Positions 8,430-17,065 of a stretch of DNA of 64,000 nucleotides are shown in pieces. The notes below the pieces were generated by a model, which saw only the letters and a list, made by a program, of their open reading frames with translations, made no database searches and was not told the origin of the DNA. This DNA is from VRUE01 sp963702705. GTDB lineage: Bacteria; Actinomycetota; Thermoleophilia; Solirubrobacterales; 70-9. The stretch is from the NCBI GenBank assembly GCA_963702705.1, contig CAVPDR010000007.1, positions 558,001-622,000 on the forward strand. The letters are read 5' to 3'. The stretch's first letter is position 1. Each line of letters begins with the position of its first letter. The position numbers were made by a program, and so were the translations under genes.

Positions 8430-9464
8430 GTGGGGTCCGCAGAGACAACTCGGCCTGACGCGACCAAGTTCGCGATTGGGTTCGACCATCGTGACCGCAG
8501 TCGCCTGTTCGAGCTTTGGACCGATGTCCTCGATTCCGAGCAGTGGTCCGAGGGCCGCATGCTGGACGCCTTCGAGCAGCGCTGGGCGGAGTGGAACGGG
8601 CTGCAGAGCCTCGGGCTCTCCAGCTGGGCGGGCGGGGCGCTGGCGGCACTCGAGTTCGCCGGGGTCAAGGGGGAGACGGTGCTCTGCCCCTCGAACACAT
8701 TCATGGCTACGCCCCTTGCGGCGATCAACGCCGGGGCCGAGGTCGAGTTCGTCGACTGCAACCGTGACGACCTCTGCATGTCCTTCGCCGATTTCGAGGC
8801 GAAGGCCGAGAAGCACAAGCCGAAGGCCGCGATCCTCGTCCACATCGGCGGCCACGTTGCCTTTGAGTCCGAGCGCATCGCCGACTACTGCCGCGCCAAC
8901 GACATCTTTCTGCTCGAGGACTGTGCCCACGCCCACGGTGCCGAGTGGAACGAGCGCAGGCCGGGGAGCTTCGGCGACGCCGGCGTCTACTCGCTCTATG
9001 CGACCAAGACGGTGTCGACCGGCGAGGGCGGCGTGCTCGTCTCCGCCAACGACGAGCTGATCGAGTTCGCCCGCAAGTTCCGCAACTACGGCAAGTTCGA
9101 GCACGAGGTCGACGGGCTCAACTTCCGCATGAGCGAGTTCACCGCCGCCCTCGGCCTGGTCCAGGCCGACCGCATGGAGGAGATCGTCGCTTGGAAGAAC
9201 GAGTACGCGCGCGAGCACCTCGACCCGCTGCACCCGTCGCGCCTCGAACTTCCCGAGGGGATGACGTCGGGCCTCTACAAGTACCTCGTCTTCGATCCGA
9301 TCGAGAAGAGCACGGGTCGCGTCTACGAAGACCCGTGCCACCGCATCATGGGCCGCTCCGACGAGCTGCCCAATACCGACTGGGTGGCCGAGAACCACTG
9401 GTGCGCGCCGCTCTACTACCGCCCGGAGAGCCGCGAGCCGGCTCTCGGCAAGGAGGCCTCATGA
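8430..9464 (+). CDS. DegT/DnrJ/EryC1/StrS-family aminotransferase
   Basis: A 344-residue PLP enzyme of the sugar-aminotransferase family. The substrate-side landmarks are PSNTFMATPLAAINAGAEVEFVD, VHIGGHV and LLEDCAHAHGAEW; the PLP lysine is in YATKTVSTGEGGV. Such enzymes place an amino group on keto-sugars bound to nucleotides, or act as sugar dehydratases of the same fold. GTG 8430 was chosen because AAGGAG lies 5 nt upstream; an earlier in-frame ATG at 8379 has no ribosome site. Its stop overlaps the next gene's ATG (ATGA at 9461-9464), which ties it to the epimerase-glycosyltransferase fusion. The substrate is not known. Confidence 0.88.
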   Translation: MGSAETTRPDATKFAIGFDHRDRSRLFELWTDVLDSEQWSEGRMLDAFEQRWAEWNGLQSLGLSSWAGGALAALEFAGVKGETVLCPSNTFMATPLAAINAGAEVEFVDCNRDDLCMSFADFEAKAEKHKPKAAILVHIGGHVAFESERIADYCRANDIFLLEDCAHAHGAEWNERRPGSFGDAGVYSLYATKTVSTGEGGVLVSANDELIEFARKFRNYGKFEHEVDGLNFRMSEFTAALGLVQADRMEEIVAWKNEYAREHLDPLHPSRLELPEGMTSGLYKYLVFDPIEKSTGRVYEDPCHRIMGRSDELPNTDWVAENHWCAPLYYRPESREPALGKEAS

Positions 9465-11791
9465 GGGTTCTGGTTACCGGCGGCGGCGGCTTCATCGGCT
9501 CCCACGTCGTCGATCGCTTGATCGAGCGCGGTATCACGCCGCGGATCTTCGATCTCAGCGCCTCGCCGTACCACACGCCCCTGGAGGTCGAGACATTCAC
9601 CGGCTCGATCACCGACTCGGCCAACCTCGACCTGGCGATGCGCGACTGCGACGCCGTAATCCACCTCGCCGCCGTCGCCGACGTCTCCCACGTGCTTGCC
9701 GACCCGGTCCTCGCCGAGGAGGTCAATACCCGCGGCACGCTCAACGTGCTCGAGGCCGCCTGTCGGGCAAAGGTCGGTCGGGTCGTCTACGGCTCCACCA
9801 CCTGGGTCTACAGCGACTGCGTCGAGCAGGATGTCGACGAGGAGACGCCGATCCCGGCCCCGCGCCACCTCTACACCGCGACCAAGCTCGCGGGGGAGAC
9901 CTACTGCTCCGGCTACGCCGAGCTCTACGACCTCGAGAGCACCGTGCTGCGCTTCGGCATCCCCTACGGGCCGCGCGCCCGCGCCGCCGGCGTCGTCGCC
10001 AAGTTCACCGATCTCGCCTTCGAAGGCAAGGCGCTGACGATCGCCGGCGACGGCAGTACCACCCGCAGCTTCATCTACGTCGAGGACCTCGCCGACGGCA
10101 TCGTCGCCGCGCTCGCTCCCGAGGCGGCCAACCGCACCTACAACCTCTCCGGCGACGAGATCGTGACCATCCTCGAAATCGCCGAGCGGGTGCAGGAAAA
10201 CACCGACGACTGCGAGATCGTCCACACGCCGCCACGCCCCGGCGACTTCCCCGGCAAGGTGATCTCCAACGAGCGCGCGCTCGAGGAGCTCGGCTGGAAG
10301 GCCGAAACGAGTTTCCGCCAAGGGGTCAAGAACTACGTCGAGTGGGTGCGTGGAACGACCCGTCCGCCGGACCCGGTCCCCGGCAAGAAGCCGTCCCTGA
10401 ACGGCAACGAACATGCCGCCGGCGCCCTGCTCGCCGGTGCTGCGCGGGCCGAGGAGCGCCCGCCCCGGGTACTGATCCTCAGCGCCGACATCGGCGAGGG
10501 CCACGACCTGCCGGCACGGATCATCAAGGCCGACCTCGAAGAGGAGGTCCCGGGGGTCGAGGTCGAGATCGCCAACGGTCTCGAGGCGATGGGAAAGCTC
10601 TCCGCCACGGTCCTGCGCAGCGGCTCGAAGCTGACCTTCCGCTGGATGCCCTGGCTCTTCGACGCCCAGTACTGGCTGATCACCAAGTTTGCCCCGACCC
10701 GCTGGCTCTTTCACCACATGGGCTACGTGTTCTCCGGTCGCGGCCTGCTGAAGGCCGTCGAGGAGTACGACCCCGATGCCGTCATCTCCACCTACCCCGG
10801 AGTGACCGCCGTGCTCGGCATGCTGCGCGAGAACCGCCGTCTCGACATCCCCGTGCAGTCGGCGATCACCGATCTGGCCGGGCTGCGCTACTGGGCCCAT
10901 CCCGGGGTCGATTTGCACTACGTCACCCATCCCGAGTCGATTGAGGAGGTCGAGAGGTTGGTCGGTCCGGGGACGGTCGAGTGGGTCCGCCCACCGATCT
11001 CCAGCGACTTCCTGATGCCGCGCACGCGTCGCGACGCACGCGAGGCGCTCGGCCTGCCGGCGCACGCGCGGGTCGTGCTCGTCTCCGGCGGTGGCTGGGG
11101 AATCGGCGACCTCGAGGGGGCGATTCGCTCGGCACTCTCCGAGGACGCCCTCGTCGTCTGCATCACCGGCCGCAACGATGTCGCCCGCGAGAAGCTCGAG
11201 CGCAGCTTCGCCGACAACGACCAGGTTCGCATCCTCGGCTTCACCGAGCAGATGAGCGACTGGATGGCGGCGGCCGACGCGATGATCCACGCGACCGCGG
11301 GCCTGACGGTACTCGAGGCGCACATCCGTGGCTGCCCAGTGGTCTCCTACGGCTTCTCGGCCGGTCACCTGCGGGCCAACAACGCCGCCTTCGAGCGCTT
11401 TGGCCTGGCCGAGGTGGCCGACTCCCAGCACGAGCTGGAGTCGGTCCTGCGCCACGTCACCCGCGAGCGCCGTTCGCCTGACTCCTCCTTCGCCTCCCTT
11501 CCCTCGATCGCCTCGCGCGCGCTCAGCGTGCGCCCGCGGGTGCGGCCGCAGCCGGTCTGGCGGCTGCGCACCGAGCGCGTGGCAACGGCCGTCGCCCTCG
11601 CTCTGATCGCCGTGATCATGCTGTTCACCGTGATCGACCGCGAAGCCCCCTACAAGGTGGTCGCCAAGCCGCTGGAGGGCCGCATCCACTTCGGCAGGGA
11701 CAACGACACCCCGGCCCCGGCCGTTGAAAGCTCCAAGCCGGCGCAGCCGGCTCCCGCGGCTGCTCGGCAGGCCGCAAGCAGCGGGAATTGA
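9461..11791 (+). CDS. Fused NAD-dependent sugar epimerase/dehydratase and MGDG-synthase-like glycosyltransferase
   Basis: A 776-residue protein with two enzymes in one chain. Residues 1 to about 310 are an extended SDR: Rossmann TGGGGFIG, catalytic Tyr-Lys in YTATK, and SFIYVEDLADGI. After a linker of about 25 residues, residues from about 333 to 690 form a GT-B glycosyltransferase of the MGDG-synthase/MurG type: LILSADIGEGHDLPARII, VSGGGWGIGDL, and the donor-site region HATAGLTVLEAHIRGCPVVSYG. A hydrophobic helix at about 706-725 and a proline/alanine-rich tail follow, so the protein is probably membrane attached. AAGGAGG precedes ATG 9461. Epimerase and sugar transferase on one chain suggest that the nucleotide sugar is made and used in place, perhaps for a glycolipid. 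Confidence 0.85.
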   Translation: MRVLVTGGGGFIGSHVVDRLIERGITPRIFDLSASPYHTPLEVETFTGSITDSANLDLAMRDCDAVIHLAAVADVSHVLADPVLAEEVNTRGTLNVLEAACRAKVGRVVYGSTTWVYSDCVEQDVDEETPIPAPRHLYTATKLAGETYCSGYAELYDLESTVLRFGIPYGPRARAAGVVAKFTDLAFEGKALTIAGDGSTTRSFIYVEDLADGIVAALAPEAANRTYNLSGDEIVTILEIAERVQENTDDCEIVHTPPRPGDFPGKVISNERALEELGWKAETSFRQGVKNYVEWVRGTTRPPDPVPGKKPSLNGNEHAAGALLAGAARAEERPPRVLILSADIGEGHDLPARIIKADLEEEVPGVEVEIANGLEAMGKLSATVLRSGSKLTFRWMPWLFDAQYWLITKFAPTRWLFHHMGYVFSGRGLLKAVEEYDPDAVISTYPGVTAVLGMLRENRRLDIPVQSAITDLAGLRYWAHPGVDLHYVTHPESIEEVERLVGPGTVEWVRPPISSDFLMPRTRRDAREALGLPAHARVVLVSGGGWGIGDLEGAIRSALSEDALVVCITGRNDVAREKLERSFADNDQVRILGFTEQMSDWMAAADAMIHATAGLTVLEAHIRGCPVVSYGFSAGHLRANNAAFERFGLAEVADSQHELESVLRHVTRERRSPDSSFASLPSIASRALSVRPRVRPQPVWRLRTERVATAVALALIAVIMLFTVIDREAPYKVVAKPLEGRIHFGRDNDTPAPAVESSKPAQPAPAAARQAASSGN

Positions 11792-12489
11792 TCGGAGCGC
11801 TGCTCGGAGCAGGCGCCTCGGCGGCTGCCGTAATGCATGCCGGACCGGCCCTGGCGCCGATCGTGCCGGGGATCGGTCCAGCGCTGCGGATCGAGCTTCG
11901 CCAGGCGGGTGACGACGGCGTCGCGCTCACCTTCGACGATGGCCCGCATCCGCAGGGGACGCCGGCTGTGCTGGAGGGGCTGCGCGAGGCGGGGGCGACC
12001 GCAACCTTCTTCCTCGCCGGCGAGCAGGTGGTGAAGCGGCCGGCGCTGGCGGCCGAGATCGTCGCGGCCGGCCACCGGGTCGAGCTCCATTGCCACCGCC
12101 ACCGCAATCTGCTGCGACTCGGCGTCAGCGAGTTCCTCGACGACGCCGAACGGGGCCGGGCCGCGATCGAGGAGGCGAGCGGACAAGCGATCGCCGACTA
12201 CCGTCCGCCCTACGGCATCTTCAGCGGCGCGGCTCTGCGGGCGGTGCGCCGGCGCGGCTTGCGGCCGGTGCTCTGGTCGCGCTGGGGCAAGGACTGGCGC
12301 CGCAATGCGACCGGCGAGTCGATTGCGCGTCGCACGAGCACCGGCATCCGGGCCGGCGACATCGTCCTCCTGCACGACGCCGACTACTACAGCGCGCGCG
12401 GCTCCTGGGTGCGCACGGCTGCAGCGCTGCCACTGATCCTGGCCGAGCTCGAGGATCGCGGACTGAAGACGAGCTCGCTGCGCCGCTGA
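11788..12489 (+). CDS. Polysaccharide deacetylase (NodB domain)
   Basis: A 233-residue NodB-homology protein. It shows the metal and catalytic motifs in order: TFDDGPHP (about residue 48), HCHRHRN (HxxxH type, about 100), RPPYG, and LLHD near the end. These enzymes remove acetyl groups from N-acetylated sugars of polysaccharides or glycolipids. A short hydrophobic N-terminus (IGALLGAGASAAAVMHAG) suggests a signal or anchor. It starts with a TTG that overlaps the TGA of the fusion gene (TTGA), so it is translationally coupled and probably acts on the same product as the aminotransferase and glycosyltransferase. Family sure, substrate inferred. Confidence 0.88.
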   Translation: MIGALLGAGASAAAVMHAGPALAPIVPGIGPALRIELRQAGDDGVALTFDDGPHPQGTPAVLEGLREAGATATFFLAGEQVVKRPALAAEIVAAGHRVELHCHRHRNLLRLGVSEFLDDAERGRAAIEEASGQAIADYRPPYGIFSGAALRAVRRRGLRPVLWSRWGKDWRRNATGESIARRTSTGIRAGDIVLLHDADYYSARGSWVRTAAALPLILAELEDRGLKTSSLRR

Positions 12490-12663
12490 GATGGCGGCGC
12501 GATCGTCCACTGCTCGCAACCGGCGAAGGCCTCGTCGAGGCGCTGCGCCATTGTGCTTCTTGGCCTGTCCTGGTCGAAGATCTCCTGAGCCATGGCTCTC
12601 CGTCCTGTAGGGGGCGTTGAGACAGGATGCCCCTCCCGTCAGACGAAAAACCTGCAAGTAGCG

Positions 12664-12685
12664 AAAAAGAACGCGCAGCTTGCGC
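12664..12685 (-). terminator. Intrinsic terminator of the alpha/beta hydrolase gene
   Basis: Read on the minus strand, GCGCA-AGC-TGCGC forms a small hairpin followed by GTTCTTTTT, a true T-rich tail. It lies 9 bp after the hydrolase stop. The rest of 12490-12693 holds no convincing gene; only scattered short inverted repeats (for example around AGGGGGC/GCCCCT near 12610) are visible. Confidence 0.65.
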
Positions 12686-12693
12686 CCTTTGCC

Positions 12694-13536
12694 TCAATTA
12701 GCCTGGACGAACGATGCGATCTCCTCGGCCAGCCGCTGCGGCTGGTCGAGCGCCACGAACGTGCTCGCGCCGGGAATCTCGACGATCTGGGCGTTGGGCG
12801 TCTCCTTCGCCAGCCGTTCCGCATATTTGACCGGGAAGAACTTGTCGCCTGGGGCCCAGGCGAGCAGGATCGGCAGCTCGGAACTGCTGAGTTTCTCCGC
12901 TGCCTCCAGTGTGTAGCGCTTGTTCATCCCGGCGGTGACCTTGGTCGCGTCGCGCTTGATCGCCGGATCGCTGAGGCTTGGCGCCATCCAGGAGGCAATT
13001 AGGTCGTTCGAGATCTTGGTCTTGGCGAACGGCTTGAAGGCAGCGCGGGCAAGGGCGCCGATGCGGAACGGCGCCGACAGCACCGTCATCCCGCCGGGAA
13101 GCTTGGCGAGCGGAACCATCGCCTTGAAGATCCCCGGCGGAAAGTTCTCGTGGGTGTCGCAGTTGGTCAGCACGAGGCGCCCGATCCGCTGCGGGTGGCG
13201 GGTGACGAGAACCTGCGACATCGCGCCGCCCGAGTCGTTTCCGACGATCGTCACATCCTCGAGATCAAGTGCGGTAAGAAAGCTGTCGATGATCGCGGCG
13301 ATGCCGGGAGGGGAGAGGTCGGCGTTGGGGTTCATCGCGATCTGCTGGGCCCCGATCGGCCAGTCGGGCGCGATGCAGCGATAACGGTCGGAGAGTTTGT
13401 CTACAACGCCGTCCCAGAGGCGGCCATCGACGAGGAAGCCGTGGACGAAGACGACCGGCTTGCCCTCACCGGCCTCGCGGTAGCGGACGCGGCCGGCGGG
13501 TAGGTCGATCTCGTGGCGCTGGTCTTGCGGAGCCAT
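12694..13536 (-). CDS. Alpha/beta hydrolase of the haloalkane-dehalogenase/epoxide-hydrolase type
   Basis: A 280-residue alpha/beta hydrolase. The oxyanion segment VFVHGFLVDGRLWD and the nucleophile elbow VGNDSGGA are clear; by position the nucleophile is Asp, as in dehalogenases and epoxide hydrolases. The third member of the triad is odd: where the family usually has GHF before the final helix, this protein reads GASTFVALDQP, so the expected His is a Thr. ATG 13536 was chosen over the upstream ATG at 13572 because AGGAGG sits 7 nt before it. It is divergent from a TetR gene across a 116-bp control region, so it is the likely target of that regulator. The substrate is unknown. Confidence 0.82.
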   Translation of the reverse strand: MAPQDQRHEIDLPAGRVRYREAGEGKPVVFVHGFLVDGRLWDGVVDKLSDRYRCIAPDWPIGAQQIAMNPNADLSPPGIAAIIDSFLTALDLEDVTIVGNDSGGAMSQVLVTRHPQRIGRLVLTNCDTHENFPPGIFKAMVPLAKLPGGMTVLSAPFRIGALARAAFKPFAKTKISNDLIASWMAPSLSDPAIKRDATKVTAGMNKRYTLEAAEKLSSSELPILLAWAPGDKFFPVKYAERLAKETPNAQIVEIPGASTFVALDQPQRLAEEIASFVQAN

Positions 13537-13632
13537 CGGGCATCCTCCTCGGGAAGAGTCGAACCGCGTCAACTGCTCTACCTGCTGGATCGAGAAGTCG
13601 ATCAGTTCGGGGCGGGTTGCTGAAGCGGGCGG

Positions 13633-13655
13633 TATAGTTACATACAGACAGTATG
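13633..13655. promoter_or_regulatory. Divergent promoter region with TetR-type operator
   Basis: TATAGT (13633-13638) is a plausible -10 for the TetR gene, and the perfect dyad CATAC-AGACA-GTATG (13641-13655) overlaps the TetR start codon at 13653. On the other strand the same region would carry the hydrolase promoter. Autoregulation and control of the hydrolase by the TetR protein is the simplest reading. Confidence 0.6.
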
Positions 13656-14273
13656 AATGTCAAACGAACCCAAGCAGAGCGGTCGGAGTCAACCCGGGCG
13701 GAGTTGATTGCGGCAGCTCGTGCCCTTTTCGCCGAGCACGGATATGCCGGTGTCGGCACGGAGGAGATCGTCCGCGCGGCGGGCGTCACCCGGGGCGCCC
13801 TCTACCACCACTTCACGGACAAGCGCGAGCTGTTCGAGGCCGTCTACGAGCGGATCGAGGTCGAGCTGGCCGAGCGGATCGCCGGCGGGGCACTCTCCGC
13901 CGACGCCGCCTCGCCGGTTGAGGCGATGCGGGCCGGCGCCGAGATGTTCCTTGTCGCCGCGACTGAGCCGGAGACGCAGCGAATCGTCCTCCTCGACGGG
14001 CCGTCGGTTCTCGGCTGGGACCGCTGGCGCGAGATCGCAACGGAGCACGGCCTTGGCTTGATCGAAGCGACCCTGAAGGCCGCGGTCGAGGCTGGGGAGA
14101 TCGAGCCCCAGCCGGTGCGACCGCTCGCGCACGTACTGATGGGTGCCCTCGACGAGGCGGCGATGCTGGTTGCCCGCGCTGACGACCCGGTGGCGATGCG
14201 GGCCGAAGTCGGCCGCACCCTCGACGCGTTGCTCGCCGCGCTCAGTGCCGGTAAACGGAAGGCTCGGAGCTAG
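13653..14273 (+). CDS. TetR/AcrR-family transcriptional regulator
   Basis: A 206-residue regulator. The N-terminal helix-turn-helix is typical: TRAELIAAARALFAEHGYAG, then VGTEEIVRAAGVTRGALYHHFTDKRELFEAVY. The C-terminal ligand domain (from about residue 75) resembles the TetR group with LLDGPSVLGWDRW. It most likely represses itself and the divergent alpha/beta hydrolase through the CATAC/GTATG dyad that overlaps its start codon. Its 3' end overlaps the convergent GGDEF gene by 32 bp, which means the two 3' coding ends share sequence. The inducer is unknown. Confidence 0.93.
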   Translation: MNVKRTQAERSESTRAELIAAARALFAEHGYAGVGTEEIVRAAGVTRGALYHHFTDKRELFEAVYERIEVELAERIAGGALSADAASPVEAMRAGAEMFLVAATEPETQRIVLLDGPSVLGWDRWREIATEHGLGLIEATLKAAVEAGEIEPQPVRPLAHVLMGALDEAAMLVARADDPVAMRAEVGRTLDALLAALSAGKRKARS

Positions 14274-15744
14274 GCAGCGGCGGCAGCTCGACCGGACTGC
14301 CGTGGGTCGCGCGGCGCGACTCCTTCTGCGCGTACATCCGCACGTCGGCCAGCTGCAGGGCCGCGGACGGGTCGGCGGCCTCGCCCGGGATCATCGCCGA
14401 GCCCCAGGAGGCGCCCACCTCGACGCCCCGATCGCTTGCCGTCAGCGCTTTTGCGGCACGGCGCGCGACCGCATCGAAGCGATCCTGCTCACAGGTCAGC
14501 AGCAGGCAGAACTCGTCGCCGCCGATTCGGTACGCGGTTCCGTCCTCGGCGGCAGCCTCCTGCAAGGTGCTGCCCAACCGCACCAAGAGCTCGTCGCCGG
14601 CCGGGTGCCCGAAGGTGTCGTTGTAGCGCTTGAAGCCGTTGAGGTCGAAGAGGTAGAGCATCGCCGGGTGCTCCACGGTCGCGCGCTCGCACTCGTCCTC
14701 GAGATCGACCTGCATGCGGCCACGGTTGCTGAGGCCGGTCAGCGGGTCGGTCCGCACCTGCTCGAGCAGGTCCTTGTTCTCTTTGTCGCTCATCGCCAGG
14801 CGGACGATGACGGCGATCATCGTCGCCGCCCAGAGCACGGTCGAGAGGCCGCTGGCCTCGCTGAAGTACTGCATCGCGAAGAGGCCGACCATCACGCCGG
14901 CGAAGACCGCGGGGACGATGATCTCGCGGCGGCGGTCGCCCCGTCGCGGCGCCGTGATCTCGGCCGCCTCGGCAGGCTGCCAAACCGCTGCGCCGAGGCA
15001 GACGGCGGCGATCAGGTAGATCGGGTCGATCCAGTTTCCGCCCGGCAGGGTCGCGTCGGTCGACTGCAGGGTGTAGGCGATGTCGGCGACGACCAGTGCC
15101 GTGAGGCCGGCAAGCAGCAGCGACCAGGTCCGGCCAGGTCGCCATCCGGTCAGGGCGAAGACGCCGACGACCATCGCCACCATCGCGATGTCGCCCAGCG
15201 GGTAGGCGAGGGTGGTGATCACCTGCAGGGTCGTGCCGGTCGCCTTTTCGGCGACGAAGTCGAAGACGAAAGCGGCACCCAGCGCGGCGGTGCCGAGCGC
15301 GGCGATCGCGCCGTCCATCCACAGCCGCCAGTCCATCTCATGAGCCCTGGCGCGGACCAGCAGCGCCAGGCCGATGTAGGCGAGCGGGTAGAAGGCGAGG
15401 TAGCCGATATCGGCCGGCGACGGGTAGGGGGCCGAGGCGTTGCCTTCGATGAAGGCGGTCCAGTAGACCTCGGCGGCGCCCCAGGCGAGGATCGCGAGGC
15501 CGATCATCAGCCAGGCGGAGCGCTCGCGCTTGTAATCCGAGGCGCGCACCAGGCAGGCGAGCCCCGCGCCGAGCACGACCGCGTCGTAGAGCGGTCCGGC
15601 GATCGTGGAGTGGAGGCCGCCGGCGACGCCGCCCCAGTCGTGAACCGCGACGATCGCCGTGCCGCCGAGCAGGAGGACGGCGAGGAGGCGGCGGGCGGTG
15701 CGGGTCCAGCCCAGGCGTTCGGCGGTCGGTTCCGTGGTTTCCAC
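14242..15744 (-). CDS. Membrane-bound GGDEF diguanylate cyclase
   Basis: A 500-residue protein. About ten hydrophobic segments fill residues 15-320, followed by a GGDEF domain with TDPLTGLSNRG, YLFDLNGFKRYND, FGHPAGDELL and an intact active site RIGGDEFCLLL at about residues 405-415. It should make cyclic di-GMP at the membrane. The inhibitory RxxD site normally a few residues before GGDEF is absent, so product feedback through that site is not expected. The membrane part resembles MASE-like sensor regions and may sense a ligand or the state of the membrane. It runs against the TetR gene with overlapping 3' ends and is divergent from rpmE. Confidence 0.9.
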   Translation of the reverse strand: METTEPTAERLGWTRTARRLLAVLLLGGTAIVAVHDWGGVAGGLHSTIAGPLYDAVVLGAGLACLVRASDYKRERSAWLMIGLAILAWGAAEVYWTAFIEGNASAPYPSPADIGYLAFYPLAYIGLALLVRARAHEMDWRLWMDGAIAALGTAALGAAFVFDFVAEKATGTTLQVITTLAYPLGDIAMVAMVVGVFALTGWRPGRTWSLLLAGLTALVVADIAYTLQSTDATLPGGNWIDPIYLIAAVCLGAAVWQPAEAAEITAPRRGDRRREIIVPAVFAGVMVGLFAMQYFSEASGLSTVLWAATMIAVIVRLAMSDKENKDLLEQVRTDPLTGLSNRGRMQVDLEDECERATVEHPAMLYLFDLNGFKRYNDTFGHPAGDELLVRLGSTLQEAAAEDGTAYRIGGDEFCLLLTCEQDRFDAVARRAAKALTASDRGVEVGASWGSAMIPGEAADPSAALQLADVRMYAQKESRRATHGSPVELPPLPSSEPSVYRH

Positions 15745-15778
15745 TGGTCAACTATCGGCACTCAGCCGCGATTCCCAA

Positions 15779-15816
15779 ACCCCTGAAGGGGTCCGAATGA
15801 GCGCTTGATCTAGAAT
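15779..15816 (+). promoter_or_regulatory. rpmE promoter region
   Basis: Candidate -10 TAGAAT (15811-15816) lies 8 nt before the rpmE ATG. Upstream, in the -35 region, ACCCCT-GA-AGGGGT (15779-15792) is a perfect dyad and could be an operator. Confidence 0.45.
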
Positions 15817-15824
15817 GGGTGGAG

Positions 15825-16040
15825 ATGAAAGCCGGAATCCACCCCGAGTACACCCTCGCCAACGTGCATTGCTCGTGCGGGAACCAGTTCTACACCCGCT
15901 CGACCGAGTCCGATCTTCACGTCGAGCTCTGCTCGGAGTGCCACCCGTTCTACACCGGCAAGCAGAAGCTCGTCGACACCGGTGGGCGGGTCGAGCGCTT
16001 CCAGCGTCGCGCCGCAAAGCACGCCAAGGCCGGTAGGTAG
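15825..16040 (+). CDS. rpmE: 50S ribosomal protein L31 (zinc-binding form)
   Basis: A 71-residue L31. It begins MKAGIHPEY and carries four cysteines, HCSCG and ELCSECHPFYTGKQK, so it is the zinc-containing C+ form. It belongs to the large ribosomal subunit. ATG 15825 gives the family N-terminus; a GTG two codons earlier is possible but less likely. It opens the conserved series rpmE, DUF1385, prfA, prmC, sua5. DUF1385 starts 3 nt after its stop. Confidence 0.96.
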   Translation: MKAGIHPEYTLANVHCSCGNQFYTRSTESDLHVELCSECHPFYTGKQKLVDTGGRVERFQRRAAKHAKAGR

Positions 16041-16043
16041 CTC

Positions 16044-17057
16044 GTGAGCCCAGAGGTGGGCTCACCCCAGGCTGAGACTGCCCCGTTAAGGGACGGGAGC
16101 GCCTCGCTGCGCATGCCCGACGGCGCGCTGGTCGCCAAGCGCGACGCGCCGGTCGGCGGTCAGGCCGTGCTCGAGGGCGTGATGATGCGTGGCGTCACCG
16201 TCTGGGCCGTGGCCTGCCGCCGTCCCGACGGCGAGATCGAGATCAGCTCCGAGTCGATTAAGCCCTGGGCCCAGCGCCACCGCCTTTGGCGGCTACCGGT
16301 GCTGCGCGGCATCGTCGCCCTCGGCGAGTCGCTGAAGATCGGCTTCCGAGCGCTGGCCATGTCTGCCAACGCCCAGCTCGAGGACGACGAGGAGGGCGAG
16401 CCGGAGGAGATTGGCGGCTGGGTCTGGGGACTGACGATCGCCTTCTCGATGGTGCTGGCGATTGGCCTCTTCTTCGTCGTCCCGGTTGGGTTGACCAGCC
16501 TGATCAAGGACCAGCTCGGCTCGCCGGTTCTCTTCTGGCTGGTCGAGGGTGTTCTGCGTACGGCGATCTTCATCGGCTACATCGCGGCGATCAGCCGCCT
16601 CAAAGACCTGCGTCGCGTTTTCGAGTACCACGGTGCCGAGCACAAGACGATCTCCTGCTACGAGGCCGAAGACGAGCTGATCCCGGCTCGGGCCAAGCTC
16701 TACTCGCGCCTGCACCCGCGCTGCGGCACCAGCTTCCTGCTGATCGTGATGGTGCTGGCGATCTTCGTCTTCGCCCCGCTCGGCCTACCGGCCTGGTACT
16801 GGCTGCTGGCCTCGCGCATCCTCGGCATTCCGCTGATCGCCGGGCTCTCCTACGAGGTGATCAAGTGGGCGGGCAAAAACCGGCGCAAGCGCTGGGTGCG
16901 GGCGATCATGTGGCCGGGCCTGATGTTGCAGAACCTGACCACGCGCGAGCCCGACGAAGAGGAGCTGGCGGTGGCGATCGCTTCGCTGGAAGCGGTGCTG
17001 GCGCGGGAGTCTCCCGAGCAGGCAGCCGCCGGGCAGCACATAGAGATCGTCGCCTGA
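16044..17057 (+). CDS. DUF1385 family membrane protein
   Basis: A 337-residue protein of the DUF1385 (YqhQ-like) family. Diagnostic segments are VGGQAVLEGVMMRG near residue 40, EYHGAEHKTISCYEAEDEL near 195 and LHPRCGTSFLL near 225; four or more hydrophobic helices lie between about 130 and 285. The biochemical role is unknown. It begins with GTG 16044, 3 nt after rpmE; the dyad GTGAGCCC/GGGCTCAC (16044-16065) covers this start and could fold over it. ATG 16113 is a possible later start because family similarity begins only near residue 35. Confidence 0.88.
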   Translation: MSPEVGSPQAETAPLRDGSASLRMPDGALVAKRDAPVGGQAVLEGVMMRGVTVWAVACRRPDGEIEISSESIKPWAQRHRLWRLPVLRGIVALGESLKIGFRALAMSANAQLEDDEEGEPEEIGGWVWGLTIAFSMVLAIGLFFVVPVGLTSLIKDQLGSPVLFWLVEGVLRTAIFIGYIAAISRLKDLRRVFEYHGAEHKTISCYEAEDELIPARAKLYSRLHPRCGTSFLLIVMVLAIFVFAPLGLPAWYWLLASRILGIPLIAGLSYEVIKWAGKNRRKRWVRAIMWPGLMLQNLTTREPDEEELAVAIASLEAVLARESPEQAAAGQHIEIVA

Positions 17058-17065
17058 CGGCTAGG

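Noticed and set aside
12387..12593. A 68-codon minus-strand frame after the deacetylase gene
   Set aside because: Most of it is antisense to the deacetylase; the remaining part is short, with no ribosome site or similarity.
13657..13659. Second ATG after the TetR start
   Set aside because: It is out of frame with the TetR protein.
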